Positions 53,612 through 60,645 of a stretch of DNA of 60,645 nt are shown here, in pieces. Origin of the DNA: Halanaerobiaceae bacterium (GTDB lineage Bacteria > Bacillota > Halanaerobiia > Halanaerobiales > Halarsenatibacteraceae); assembly GCA_003553225.1 (NCBI GenBank), contig PWDW01000096.1, positions 1-60,645 on the forward strand, in the 5' to 3' direction. How positions within the stretch are numbered: the first letter of the stretch is position 1; each line of letters opens with the position of its first letter. Position numbers and translations under genes: made by a program. The notes under the pieces are model-generated. The model made no database searches, was not told where the DNA came from, and saw nothing but the letters and a program-made list of their open reading frames with translations.

Positions 53612-55702
53612 ATGAAAAGGAAAATTAATATACTGGACTTTGAAGCCCGGCACTGTGTGACCAGAAGGATTTCTTCAAAAACTACAGAAATCAGCTTTGA
53701 AGATGAAAAGAGCTCCTTTATGCTCAGGGGCAAACCGGGCCGGGTAGGTGATATTAACTGGTCCCGCAGCCAATATATTTATTTTGATATCAAGAATTTA
53801 TGTGATCACTCGCTGGCTGTAATTTTCAATTTCTGGGAGACTGGCAGCCCGGAACAAAAACCGGATATGAGCATTAAAATGGGGGTTATGCCCGATCTTA
53901 AAACAAGAGTTTCCTGCCCCCTGGAGGCCCTGAAGGCTGAAAACTTATTTTTGGACCGGACTCCGGGAAAATTAAAAACAGTGGTCCAGGGGGACAAAGT
54001 GGAGATCAAAAAAATTGATCGTTTTTCACTAACCGTTTCTGATTTTCTGGAGGAACAGAGTATTATTATCTCTGATATATATTTCAGTGAAATGGAACCG
54101 GAATATCCACTCCCCGAAAAAACAATTGTGGATGAGCTCGGTCAGTGGGAAGAAAAAGAATGGCCCGGTAAAACTGACAGTGAAGAAAAATTGAAGAATT
54201 ATCTTAAACAGCAGACTGAAGTAAAGAAGACTGATAAACAGGATTTTGCTGACCCAAAACAGGATACTGACCAAAAACTGGATACTGAACAGAAACAGGA
54301 TACTGAACAAAAACAGGATCTTTCCCCACCGGAGCAGACAACTAAATATGGCTCACTTTTGAATAAAGAATTTACGGGTACGGGATTTTTCCGGACCGAG
54401 TTTGCCGAAGACAGATGGTTTCTGGTTGATCCTGAGGGATATGCTTTTTTCAGTATAGGCCTGGACTGTATAAATCCGGGAGCTGGGGCCCGGGTGGATG
54501 GTCTGAGGCCTCTGTTTGCCTGGCTGCCGGGAAAAGAGGGTAAGTTTGCAGCAGCCTGGAGTAAGCGGCAGAACAGTTCTGAGTTCTTTGATTTTCATAA
54601 GGCCAATTTAATCCGTACTTTTGGGGAAAAATGGTGGCAGAGATGGGCCGAAATGACTGAAAAGAGGCTTTTGAACTGGGGGTTTAACACTATTGGCAAC
54701 TGGTCTTCAGTTGAGTTCTGCCGGCAATCGAATATACCCTATGTACTCCCCCTGCAGGATTTTCCCACTACAGAAAAGAAAATCTTTCGGGATTTCCCCG
54801 ATGTTTTCAGTCCGGAGTATAAAAAAGAAGCAGATAATTATGCCGCCCAGCTTGAGGATTTCAAGGATGATTCTCAACTTATTGGTTATTTTCTCAGAAA
54901 TGAACCCAACTGGGCTTTTGTTCGGAATCTGAATATAGCAGAAAAGCTTTTGGCTTCAGAAAAAGATCTGGTTTCAAAAGAGAAAATGATAGAGTTTTTA
55001 AAAGAAAGATATGGAGCCCTGGAGCAGTTCAATGAAAAATGGAGTTTAAATTTATCCTCCTGGGGACAGCTTAAAAAAGGTATCACAGAAGCCGGTGAAC
55101 TATCGGCAGCTGCCTTTCAGGATCTTCAGGATTTTTCCCGGAAAATGATTGCTGAATATACAGCTGTTCCCTCGGCTGCCTGCCGTAAGGTGGACCCCAA
55201 TCATTTGAATCTGGGTATGCGGTATGCCTATATATGGAGTGATATTCTTTATGCCGGCTGTGAAAATTTTGATGTTTTTTCTTTTAACTGCTATAAATTT
55301 GACCCCACTGAGGAGATAAAAAAGATTGGCAAAAAAACTGATCTACCAGTTATGATCGGAGAATTTCACTTTGGTGCCCTGGATCGGGGCCTGCCCTCTA
55401 CAGGACTAAAAGGAGCAGCCAGTCAGGAAGAGAGGGGCCGGGCCTATCGCTATTATGTTGAAAATTGTGCCCTCACAAAGTATGCCGTGGGTGCTCATTA
55501 TTTTACTCTAAATGACCAGCCGGTCCTGGGCCGGTTTGATGGGGAAAATTATCAGATCGGTCTGGTGGATGTATGTCATAAACCCTACCGGGAATTTGTG
55601 AATGAAGTCCAAAAAACAAATAAAACTCTCTATGAAGTGGTAACCGGAAAAAGGGCTCCCACAGAGCAGAAGGCGGAGTCTGTTCCACCTGTTGCTTTTT
55701 AA
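53612..55702 (+). CDS. GH50-like (beta-agarase-type) clan A glycosidase
   Basis: A 696-residue glycosidase resembling family GH50. Residues about 1-170 form a beta-sandwich, binding-module-like region; about 190-245 is a charged linker with a tandem repeat; from about 255 comes a TIM barrel. RWFLVDPEGYAFFSIGLD (about 269-286) opens the barrel, Glu431 in LRNEPNW is the likely acid/base and Glu584 in IGEFHFGALDRG the likely nucleophile; the last motif is what links it to GH50. No signal peptide, so it is cytoplasmic, unlike most agarases. A beta-galactosidase-type activity on agar- or galactan-derived oligosaccharides is possible; GH42 is the alternative. Start at ATG 53612 with AAGAAGGGTGG upstream. 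Confidence 0.82.
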   Translation: MKRKINILDFEARHCVTRRISSKTTEISFEDEKSSFMLRGKPGRVGDINWSRSQYIYFDIKNLCDHSLAVIFNFWETGSPEQKPDMSIKMGVMPDLKTRVSCPLEALKAENLFLDRTPGKLKTVVQGDKVEIKKIDRFSLTVSDFLEEQSIIISDIYFSEMEPEYPLPEKTIVDELGQWEEKEWPGKTDSEEKLKNYLKQQTEVKKTDKQDFADPKQDTDQKLDTEQKQDTEQKQDLSPPEQTTKYGSLLNKEFTGTGFFRTEFAEDRWFLVDPEGYAFFSIGLDCINPGAGARVDGLRPLFAWLPGKEGKFAAAWSKRQNSSEFFDFHKANLIRTFGEKWWQRWAEMTEKRLLNWGFNTIGNWSSVEFCRQSNIPYVLPLQDFPTTEKKIFRDFPDVFSPEYKKEADNYAAQLEDFKDDSQLIGYFLRNEPNWAFVRNLNIAEKLLASEKDLVSKEKMIEFLKERYGALEQFNEKWSLNLSSWGQLKKGITEAGELSAAAFQDLQDFSRKMIAEYTAVPSAACRKVDPNHLNLGMRYAYIWSDILYAGCENFDVFSFNCYKFDPTEEIKKIGKKTDLPVMIGEFHFGALDRGLPSTGLKGAASQEERGRAYRYYVENCALTKYAVGAHYFTLNDQPVLGRFDGENYQIGLVDVCHKPYREFVNEVQKTNKTLYEVVTGKRAPTEQKAESVPPVAF
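54260..54313 (+). repeat. Three tandem 18-bp repeats inside the GH50-like gene
   Basis: Units at 54260-54277, 54278-54295 and 54296-54313 follow the pattern CAGGATACTGAACAGAAA with one to three changes and a partial fourth copy. They encode three QDTEQK-like hexapeptides, an acidic/polar linker that could vary in length by slippage without shifting the frame. Confidence 0.85.
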
Positions 55703-55818
55703 GTTTTTTTAAAATAGCTAAAAAGAGCAAATAAGATTTATGCCTTTATGTGGCAGACGTCTGAGACACACAGGAGCAATAATAGAAAGTGTGAGAATAT
55801 CTAATGGGGAGTGATATC

Positions 55819-56526
55819 ATGAATAAACCGGAGGCCGTACTCTTTGATATGGGAGATACACTGCTCAGCTATGATGATTTTCAGGCTCAGAGGGGGACCA
55901 AAAAAATGATGGAACACCTGGATAACCCCCACAATATCCCGGTTTCGAGAGTACAGGAGATGGCCGATGAAATGATAACAGTTTTTGATGATATAAAACA
56001 GGATAAAAATATTGAAATAAGTGTCCAGAGCCTCTACCGGCTGCTAATTGAACTGCACGGAATGGAGCTGGAAAAACCGCTTGTACAGCTGGAGCTGATA
56101 TTTAAATTTGCGGCCTGGAATTTAGAACTAAAAGAGGGGATCACCGAGCTTCTGAATTATTTGGAGGAAACGGGGATCCGAACCGCGGTGCTCAGCAATT
56201 CCGGTTTCTCGGGTGAGGCTCTTGAACGTGAGCTTGCTCATTTTGGAATCAGAGACAGTTTTGAATTTGTTATCTCCACTGCGGAATACTGTCTGCGCAA
56301 ACCTGATAGACGTATATTCGAGGTTGCTCTGGCTAAATTTAATTTAGCATCAGATGAGGTGTGGTATGTGGGTAATAGTTTTTATCATGATGTCCGGGGA
56401 GCTTATAATGCCGGGCTGCAGCCGATCTGGTATAATGAAGATTTGCGGTCACCGGAGGCCGGGATTCCCCATTTTGCAGCAGAAGACCATTTTGCTATTT
56501 TAGAAAAATTAAAAAAATTGAGCTGA
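55819..56526 (+). CDS. HAD-superfamily hydrolase
   Basis: A 235-residue phosphatase of the HAD superfamily. I start at ATG 55819, with GGGGAGTGA before it; an upstream ATG at 55804 overlaps that region. Motif I FDMGDT (about 9-14) has both Asp positions as D-x-G-D, motif II LSNSG (about 116-120), motif III KPD (about 158) and motif IV VGNSFYHDVRGA (about 175) are complete, with a helical cap between I and II. DMGDT rather than DLDGT is common in the YjjG/PhnX-like group. Substrate is unknown. It converges with the minus-strand sugar-binding protein gene across a shared hairpin. Confidence 0.88.
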   Translation: MNKPEAVLFDMGDTLLSYDDFQAQRGTKKMMEHLDNPHNIPVSRVQEMADEMITVFDDIKQDKNIEISVQSLYRLLIELHGMELEKPLVQLELIFKFAAWNLELKEGITELLNYLEETGIRTAVLSNSGFSGEALERELAHFGIRDSFEFVISTAEYCLRKPDRRIFEVALAKFNLASDEVWYVGNSFYHDVRGAYNAGLQPIWYNEDLRSPEAGIPHFAAEDHFAILEKLKKLS

Positions 56527-56564
56527 AGAAAACTCCCTCCTGCCGAAAAATTGCAGAAGGGAGT
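56524..56564 (-). terminator. Terminator between convergent genes
   Basis: ACTCCCTCCTGC (56532-56543) pairs with GCAGAAGGGAGT (56553-56564) with one mismatch. On the minus strand TTTTCTTC follows, so it mainly serves the binding-protein gene; it may also weakly stop the HAD transcript. Confidence 0.8.
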
Positions 56565-56618
56565 AAGGAGGTTTCTTAGAATAAAATTGTCATTGAGTAT
56601 TAATAGATCCGGGTTTGC

Positions 56619-57929
56619 TTACTGATCAAACATATCATCAATCTGGGCCTGAATGGCCGGAGCTGCTGCATCCATAGCTGGTCCCGGATCTTCACCACCC
56701 CACAGGATACCTCCCATGGCCTGGCCAAAGGGATTGGCATCATCCCACCAGTCACCTAAAACACCCTGTAAGACAAAGGCTTCTCCAGCCCATTCTTCTT
56801 CAGCCCGGGCCATTACTTCATAGGTGAGCTGGTCAGGTGAGTTTTCCAGTCTATAATCTTCACGCTGTTCGTCCTGATATTCTGAAGCAGGATAAAGGAA
56901 ATTGTGCAGGGCGATCATACCTTCTGGATAATCTGCATTAGCCGGTACATAAAAACCGTCCAGATTGTTGGCAAAAAAGACATGCTCATCGGCATGTGGT
57001 CCCCGGGGCATGGGTAGTGCTCCCCAGTCATCTTCAAGTTCCTGCATGGTTTCCTCAAACTGCCAGATTTCGTGTATTTCCATGGCGATGTAACCATCAC
57101 GGAATTCCTGTCTTTCCCAGCTGGCGCCAAAATAACCTTCTTCATCCCAGCCTTTTAGTCTGTTGAGGGCATATAAAGCTTCTTCGGAGTCATAATTGAA
57201 ATATCTATACCCATCTTCATCTACTGCAGTGGGGAAGACATCATTTGATGAAATCCAGCTTAAAGCATCAAAATCTCCCAGACCCCACTGGTCAATTTCT
57301 CCATCTCCAGTGGTATCCCGGGTGGCCTGGCCGGCAATATTTTCAATCTCATCCCAGGTTAAATTTCCTTCCCGGTATAGTTCATCTAAAGGAGTGAGGC
57401 CCTCCCGGTCAAAGATATCTTTATTCCACAGCAGATAAACAATAGTCATATAGTGGTCTTCACCAAGACCCGTGTGATATATTTCTCCGTCATAGGAAAG
57501 AGTTTCTGTTATCCCCCTGACATCGGACGGCATATTAGCAAAATATTCTTCCGGCAGGATTTCATTAATCGGATAAAAAGCACCCTGGGTGATCAAAGGC
57601 CACACATCCCTGTGGGGCAGCATCCACATGTCATAATTGGATTCTCCAGAAAGCAGGCGGCTCATCATGAGATCCTGAGTGTCTCCCCAGGCGACATGCA
57701 GATATTCAATATCACCAATATTAAACTTTTCTTTGGCCTCTTCCAGCCTGCCTGCATATTCTCCCCCTTCTTTAAATTCTTCAAAATGGTCATAAAACAT
57801 TACATAACTTACAGTTTCACCTTCAAAATCAATATCTCCAAATTCTGCCTCATAATCAAGCAGCATGGCTCCGGCAGGTAAACTTATTAATACCATCAAA
57901 GCTAAAATCAGGACCATGATTCGTTTCAT
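56619..57929 (-). CDS. Extracellular solute-binding protein, family 1 (sugar ABC importer)
   Basis: A 436-residue binding protein of the MalE-like family 1 with a signal peptide (about 1-21, ending AGA). MSRLLSGESNYDMWMLP (about 87-103), NKDIFDREGLTP and NLTWDEI (about 189) are typical. Family 1 proteins bind mono- or oligosaccharides and need two MalF/MalG-type permeases; none is present next to it. Only a LacI regulator lies upstream on the same strand. It is either served by a distant permease pair, or left over from a lost operon. Confidence 0.92.
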   Translation of the reverse strand: MKRIMVLILALMVLISLPAGAMLLDYEAEFGDIDFEGETVSYVMFYDHFEEFKEGGEYAGRLEEAKEKFNIGDIEYLHVAWGDTQDLMMSRLLSGESNYDMWMLPHRDVWPLITQGAFYPINEILPEEYFANMPSDVRGITETLSYDGEIYHTGLGEDHYMTIVYLLWNKDIFDREGLTPLDELYREGNLTWDEIENIAGQATRDTTGDGEIDQWGLGDFDALSWISSNDVFPTAVDEDGYRYFNYDSEEALYALNRLKGWDEEGYFGASWERQEFRDGYIAMEIHEIWQFEETMQELEDDWGALPMPRGPHADEHVFFANNLDGFYVPANADYPEGMIALHNFLYPASEYQDEQREDYRLENSPDQLTYEVMARAEEEWAGEAFVLQGVLGDWWDDANPFGQAMGGILWGGEDPGPAMDAAAPAIQAQIDDMFDQ

Positions 57930-57978
57930 TTTGATTAACCCCCATTAATGATTTTTTGGATAAAAGAAAAGTGCAGAA

Positions 57979-58044
57979 TTAAAATAAGACCATAAACAGC
58001 AGAATAAACAGGTAAGCTGAATATCTTATTTTTTTATGATTCAC
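57979..58044 (-). other. Short open frame behind a strong Shine-Dalgarno, possible relic
   Basis: On the minus strand AAGGGAGGTG is followed by a 21-codon frame from GTG 58044 to TAA 57979. The peptide has a basic start and a hydrophobic stretch (YSAYLFILLFMVLF). That is how MalF/MalG-type permeases begin, so it may be the eroded start of a lost permease between LacI and the binding protein. A functional small membrane peptide cannot be excluded. Confidence 0.3.
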
Positions 58045-58072
58045 CTCCCTTGATAATAGTTTTAACAAATTG

Positions 58073-58088
58073 ATGCAGTAGACTGCAT
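58073..58088. promoter_or_regulatory. Inverted repeat upstream of the binding-protein gene
   Basis: ATGCAGT (58073-58079) and ACTGCAT (58082-58088) form a perfect 7-bp inverted repeat with a 2-base spacer. It could be an operator for the binding-protein gene, but it differs from the LacI-type site at 59270. Confidence 0.35.
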
Positions 58089-58193
58089 GATTTATAGATC
58101 AGCAAAACTTGAGAAAATAAAATATTTAACAGTTTTGTTTTAGGACATCTGTCCTCCCCTGATCGAATATACATTTTTCATATCAAGACCTGC

Positions 58194-59234
58194 TTATCTT
58201 GAGGGTACCGGTCCTGTGGAACCTCTTATTTTGAGTTTCATTTCAAATTTAAAACTCCAGTCTTTTTCCTTTTTTTGTTTTTTGTTTTCCCGGGAATTTT
58301 CGATTATGTCCATTAAGATACTGATTCCTTTTTGACCCATTTTTTCCCGGGGCTGTTCTAGAGTGGTGAGTGGAGGACTGAGCAGAGAAACATAATCCAG
58401 ATCATCACAGCCCAGTATTGATATATCTTCCGGAATTTTAATATTTGCTTCTTTGAAGGCTTCCATCCCCCCCACTGCCATTCGGTCATTGGTAAAAAAG
58501 ACCGCAGTGGACCGGGGACGAGTTTTTATTATTTTCCGGGCCGCCTTATAGCCGCTCTCACGATCAAATTGACCCTGGAAAATGTACTTCTGGGGGTTAA
58601 AGTGTGGATTTTTTTCAGTCACCGCGGTCCGGTATCCTCTTATTCTTTCCTGTACTGAATAAAGATCCCCTGGCCCCTGTACACAGGATATTTTTTCATG
58701 TCCCAGCTTAATTAAATGTTTTAGGCCGGTATATGCCCCGTGGAAATTATCAGGATTAACGGTGGGTATTTTTGTGTTCGGAAGCAGGCGGTCAATTACT
58801 ACAATCGGTAAATTTTTGTTTTCCAGCTGATTGATATAGGAGCGGGAGATGCTGCTGCCGCTGACCAGAAGGAGCCCATCCATCCTGTTATTGTGGAGAA
58901 TATCAATTCTATCCTGTTCAGCTTTGACATCCCAGTAGCTGCTGATCATCAATAAATTATAGTTATTGCTGCGGCAGATTTCTTCTGCCCCTTTGGTGAA
59001 TTTTGCAAAAAAACAGTCCCCCAGGTCAGGCAGGATTAAACCTATATTTCTGGTTTTTTTGGTGACCAGACTGCGGGCTGAATTGCTGGGCTGGAAGTCA
59101 AGTTCATCTATTACCTGAAGTATTTTCTGGCGGGTTTTTTCATTGACATTTTTTTTGTTATTAATGACTCTGGAAACAGTACTCTTGGAGACTCCTGCTT
59201 TTTTGGCTACATCAAAAATAGTAATATTATCCAT
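58194..59234 (-). CDS. LacI-family transcriptional regulator
   Basis: A 346-residue LacI/GalR repressor. The helix-turn-helix (about 3-25, TIFDVAKKAGVSKSTVSRVIN) and hinge helix (about 48-57, SNSARSLVTK) lead into a periplasmic-binding-like sensor domain (about 60-335) for a sugar. A perfect LacI-type palindrome sits 36 bases before its start, over its own promoter, so it is probably autoregulated. It is in line with the orphan sugar-binding protein gene, its likely target. Confidence 0.93.
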   Translation of the reverse strand: MDNITIFDVAKKAGVSKSTVSRVINNKKNVNEKTRQKILQVIDELDFQPSNSARSLVTKKTRNIGLILPDLGDCFFAKFTKGAEEICRSNNYNLLMISSYWDVKAEQDRIDILHNNRMDGLLLVSGSSISRSYINQLENKNLPIVVIDRLLPNTKIPTVNPDNFHGAYTGLKHLIKLGHEKISCVQGPGDLYSVQERIRGYRTAVTEKNPHFNPQKYIFQGQFDRESGYKAARKIIKTRPRSTAVFFTNDRMAVGGMEAFKEANIKIPEDISILGCDDLDYVSLLSPPLTTLEQPREKMGQKGISILMDIIENSRENKKQKKEKDWSFKFEMKLKIRGSTGPVPSR

Positions 59235-59269
59235 GATATTTTGGCTGATCCTTTCATTATGAAATTATC

Positions 59270-59285
59270 GTGGGAGCGCTCCCAC
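59270..59285. promoter_or_regulatory. LacI-type operator
   Basis: GTGGGAGCGCTCCCAC is a perfect 16-bp palindrome with the central GAGCGCTC expected of LacI/GalR operators. It lies 14 bases after the -10 box of the minus-strand promoter, across the probable start of transcription. Confidence 0.85.
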
Positions 59286-59298
59286 AACTCCTATTATT

Positions 59299-59327
59299 AT
59301 TATATGAAAAAGATTAACTATTGTCAA
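59299..59327 (-). promoter_or_regulatory. Consensus promoter of the LacI-family gene
   Basis: Read on the minus strand: TTGACA (59327-59322), 17 bases, TATAAT (59304-59299). Both boxes and the spacing are perfect, so a strong repressor is probably needed to hold it down. Confidence 0.88.
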
Positions 59328-59586
59328 AAAATAATTTATTATTTTTTCGCTGGAGATATTATTGATGCTTGGATATTATTGATGCTTTATTATTACTTAT
59401 GATAAAATAAAAAACACATATTTTGTTATCTGCTTATTAATCTGAATATTGGACTGACAAATGTTATTTTAAAAATGATCAGGCTGTAAAGTAATAAATT
59501 TAGTTTATTTTCATATTCATATCTTTCACCAACGAAAGTGGAGGAGATCCAAAAAATTTAATACAAAAATCAGAAAGGGTGAAAAG

Positions 59587-60336
59587 ATGGCTGAAAACAA
59601 AATAAAACAGAAGATATTGAGGGGACGAAAGCTTCTGAAAGCCAGTCAGTGGGGCCGTTCTTTAGAAACTGATCAGAAGCTGGGTAAACCAGCCCCTCAG
59701 GTTCAGAAGGATTATCCGGAAAAAGCACAGCTGGTGGATTTGGTTCCTTCCGGTGAGATGTCAATTGAAGGTGATTTGTTGTCAGTTCTTCAGAACAGGA
59801 GAAGCAGGAGAAGTTTTAGTGAGGAAAGTTTCTCACGGGAAGAATTTTCTTTTCTCATCTGGGCGGTTCAGGGTTTAAACTCTTCCCGGGAGTATTTCCG
59901 CACCTCCCCTTCGGCAGGAGCCCGACACCCCTTTGAAACTTATGTAATAATCAATAAGGTTGAAGGTATTGAGCAAGGGCTGTACCGTTATCTGCCCCTG
60001 GAACATAAGCTGCTGCCGCTTGAATCCAATAAGGACCTAACAGATGAATTTGCCGGGGCCTGTCTGGACCAGGAATTTACCAGACAGAGTGCGGTGGATT
60101 TCATCTGGACAGCCCTGCCCTATAGAACTGAATGGCGCTACAGTATATTGAGCCATAAGGTTATTGCCATTGATGCCGGTCATGTATGTCAGAATCTTTA
60201 CCTGGCCAGTGAAGCTATTGGGGGTGGTACCTGTGCGATTGGAGCTTACAGTCAGGAAAAAATGGACAATCTGCTGGTTGTTGATGGTGAGGATGAATTT
60301 GCAGTATATGCTGCGGTAACCGGTAAGGTTAAGTAA
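59587..60336 (+). CDS. SagB-type nitroreductase-fold dehydrogenase
   Basis: A 249-residue FMN protein of the SagB/ThcOx group. RRSRRSFSEESF (about 74-85), SPSAGARHPFETYV (about 108-121) and the AGHVCQNLYLASEAIGGGTCAIGAY segment (about 196-220) are typical. In bacteriocin clusters SagB oxidises azolines, but lone genes like this one are widespread and have other, unknown substrates. No cyclodehydratase or precursor peptide gene is seen nearby. Start at ATG 59587. Confidence 0.88.
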   Translation: MAENKIKQKILRGRKLLKASQWGRSLETDQKLGKPAPQVQKDYPEKAQLVDLVPSGEMSIEGDLLSVLQNRRSRRSFSEESFSREEFSFLIWAVQGLNSSREYFRTSPSAGARHPFETYVIINKVEGIEQGLYRYLPLEHKLLPLESNKDLTDEFAGACLDQEFTRQSAVDFIWTALPYRTEWRYSILSHKVIAIDAGHVCQNLYLASEAIGGGTCAIGAYSQEKMDNLLVVDGEDEFAVYAAVTGKVK

Positions 60337-60346
60337 ACTTCTCTAC

Positions 60347-60368
60347 CTAAATCAAAGTAAAGATTTAG
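60347..60368 (+). terminator. Weak hairpin after the SagB-like gene
   Basis: CTAAATC (60347-60353) pairs with GATTTAG (60362-60368) around an 8-base loop. There is no T run, so termination here is uncertain. Confidence 0.3.
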
Positions 60369-60468
60369 AGGGAGCTTAAAAAAAGCCTGGCAGCCGCTGC
60401 TACTAAAGTCCTGTTTTTATCTATATAACTTTACTTATGTGTTTCTGGTGTGCTGGCACACGTAAAAC

Positions 60469-60510
60469 TCCCTGATGATATGCAATACTTAAGATACAAA
60501 ATATCAGGGA
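60469..60510 (+). promoter_or_regulatory. Hairpin that could mask the ribosome binding site of the lipoprotein gene
   Basis: TCCCTGAT (60469-60476) pairs perfectly with ATCAGGGA (60503-60510), and the right arm overlaps the Shine-Dalgarno AGGGAGGTG (60506-60514). Translation of the next gene could depend on opening this stem. Confidence 0.4.
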
Positions 60511-60520
60511 GGTGTGAACG

Positions 60521-60645
60521 ATGAAAAAGAGTTTATTAATTATATCTATGGTGCTGATAACGGGTCTGCTGTTAACCGGATGTGAAGGATTATTGACCGG
60601 AGAAGATGGTACCGGTGAACTGGCTTTGTTTATTGCTGATGCTCC
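60521..60645 (+). CDS. Lipoprotein, DUF4382-like, cut by the window end
   Basis: The first 41 codons of a gene. A lipoprotein signal peptide ends in LLLTGC (Cys at 21), so it would be lipid-anchored. The part after it, GTGELALFIADAP, is how DUF4382 domains begin (a short strand ending in DAP). Function unknown; the domain is often found in archaeal and bacterial surface lipoproteins. AGGGAGGTG lies 7 bases before ATG 60521. Confidence 0.7.
   Translation, partial: MKKSLLIISMVLITGLLLTGCEGLLTGEDGTGELALFIADA

Larger units (their letters stand above)
59235..59586. other. Divergent control region of lacI-type gene and SagB-like gene
   Basis: It holds the LacI-type operator and promoter on the minus strand (59270-59327). 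The rightward gene at 59587 has AGAAAGGGTG as ribosome binding site, but I found no strong rightward promoter. Two copies of ATTATTGATGCTT occur near 59357-59385. Confidence 0.6.

Noticed and set aside
59587-60336. RiPP biosynthesis cluster based on the SagB-like gene
   Set aside because: No YcaO, precursor peptide or dedicated exporter gene within the window next to it.

Overview
The window reads as a piece of chromosome from a low-GC, fermentative, carbohydrate-degrading anaerobe. Strong AGGAGG-type ribosome binding sites, frequent TTG starts and the Opp-type (family 5) sugar/peptide importers fit the Firmicutes side. A stray fragment ending in a typical outer-membrane beta-barrel C-terminus (3016-3237) hints at a diderm, so the order Halanaerobiales is my best guess. 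This is inference from gene style; there is no rRNA or tRNA in the window to test it. No phage, integrase, insertion sequence or CRISPR array was seen.

Layout: (1) 235-2973, a P-type cation ATPase with unusual ion-site residues, then an outer-membrane protein remnant. (2) 4030-13657, an arabinan/arabinoxylan-type block: cytoplasmic GH2, a family 5 binding protein, cytoplasmic GH51 arabinofuranosidase, secreted GH43, then a class II aldolase and a zinc dehydrogenase. It has no permeases of its own. (3) 13658-30826, a visibly more AT-rich island: a long leader holding a promoter nested in a near-perfect palindrome, a second family 5 binding protein, a strong terminator, two permeases and two ATPases, a GntR/FCD regulator, and then a string of catabolic enzymes: RraA-like, PPC/DUF296, cupin, aldehyde dehydrogenase, FGGY kinase, DapA-like lyase, 2-hydroxyacid dehydrogenase, PHP phosphoesterase and class II aldolase. 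The enzyme combination does not match a pathway I can name. It is the best candidate for an undescribed system here.

(4) 31268-39687: a MarR regulator, an ABC exporter fused to an N-terminal PH-like domain and zinc ribbon, its DUF1854 partner, the glycine cleavage operon gcvT-gcvH-gcvPA-gcvPB, and a GNAT acetyltransferase. (5) 40091-46439: a second GntR/FCD regulator with a perfect 20-bp palindrome at its promoter and a complete Opp-type importer with the same layout as in (3), a terminator between binding protein and permeases. (6) 46756-53200: nitroreductase, GH116 beta-glucosidase, a P-loop kinase-like protein lacking the Walker A lysine, a YvlD-type membrane protein, an unknown six-helix membrane protein and an OFA-type MFS carrier.

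(7) 53612-60645: a GH50-like glycosidase with a short tandem-repeat linker, a HAD phosphatase, a minus-strand pair of LacI regulator and orphan family 1 sugar-binding protein, a SagB-like nitroreductase and the start of a DUF4382-type lipoprotein at the window edge. Overall the genes describe uptake of plant-cell-wall or algal oligosaccharides, their hydrolysis mostly inside the cell, and entry of the products into central metabolism, with four local regulators (GntR, GntR, LacI, MarR).
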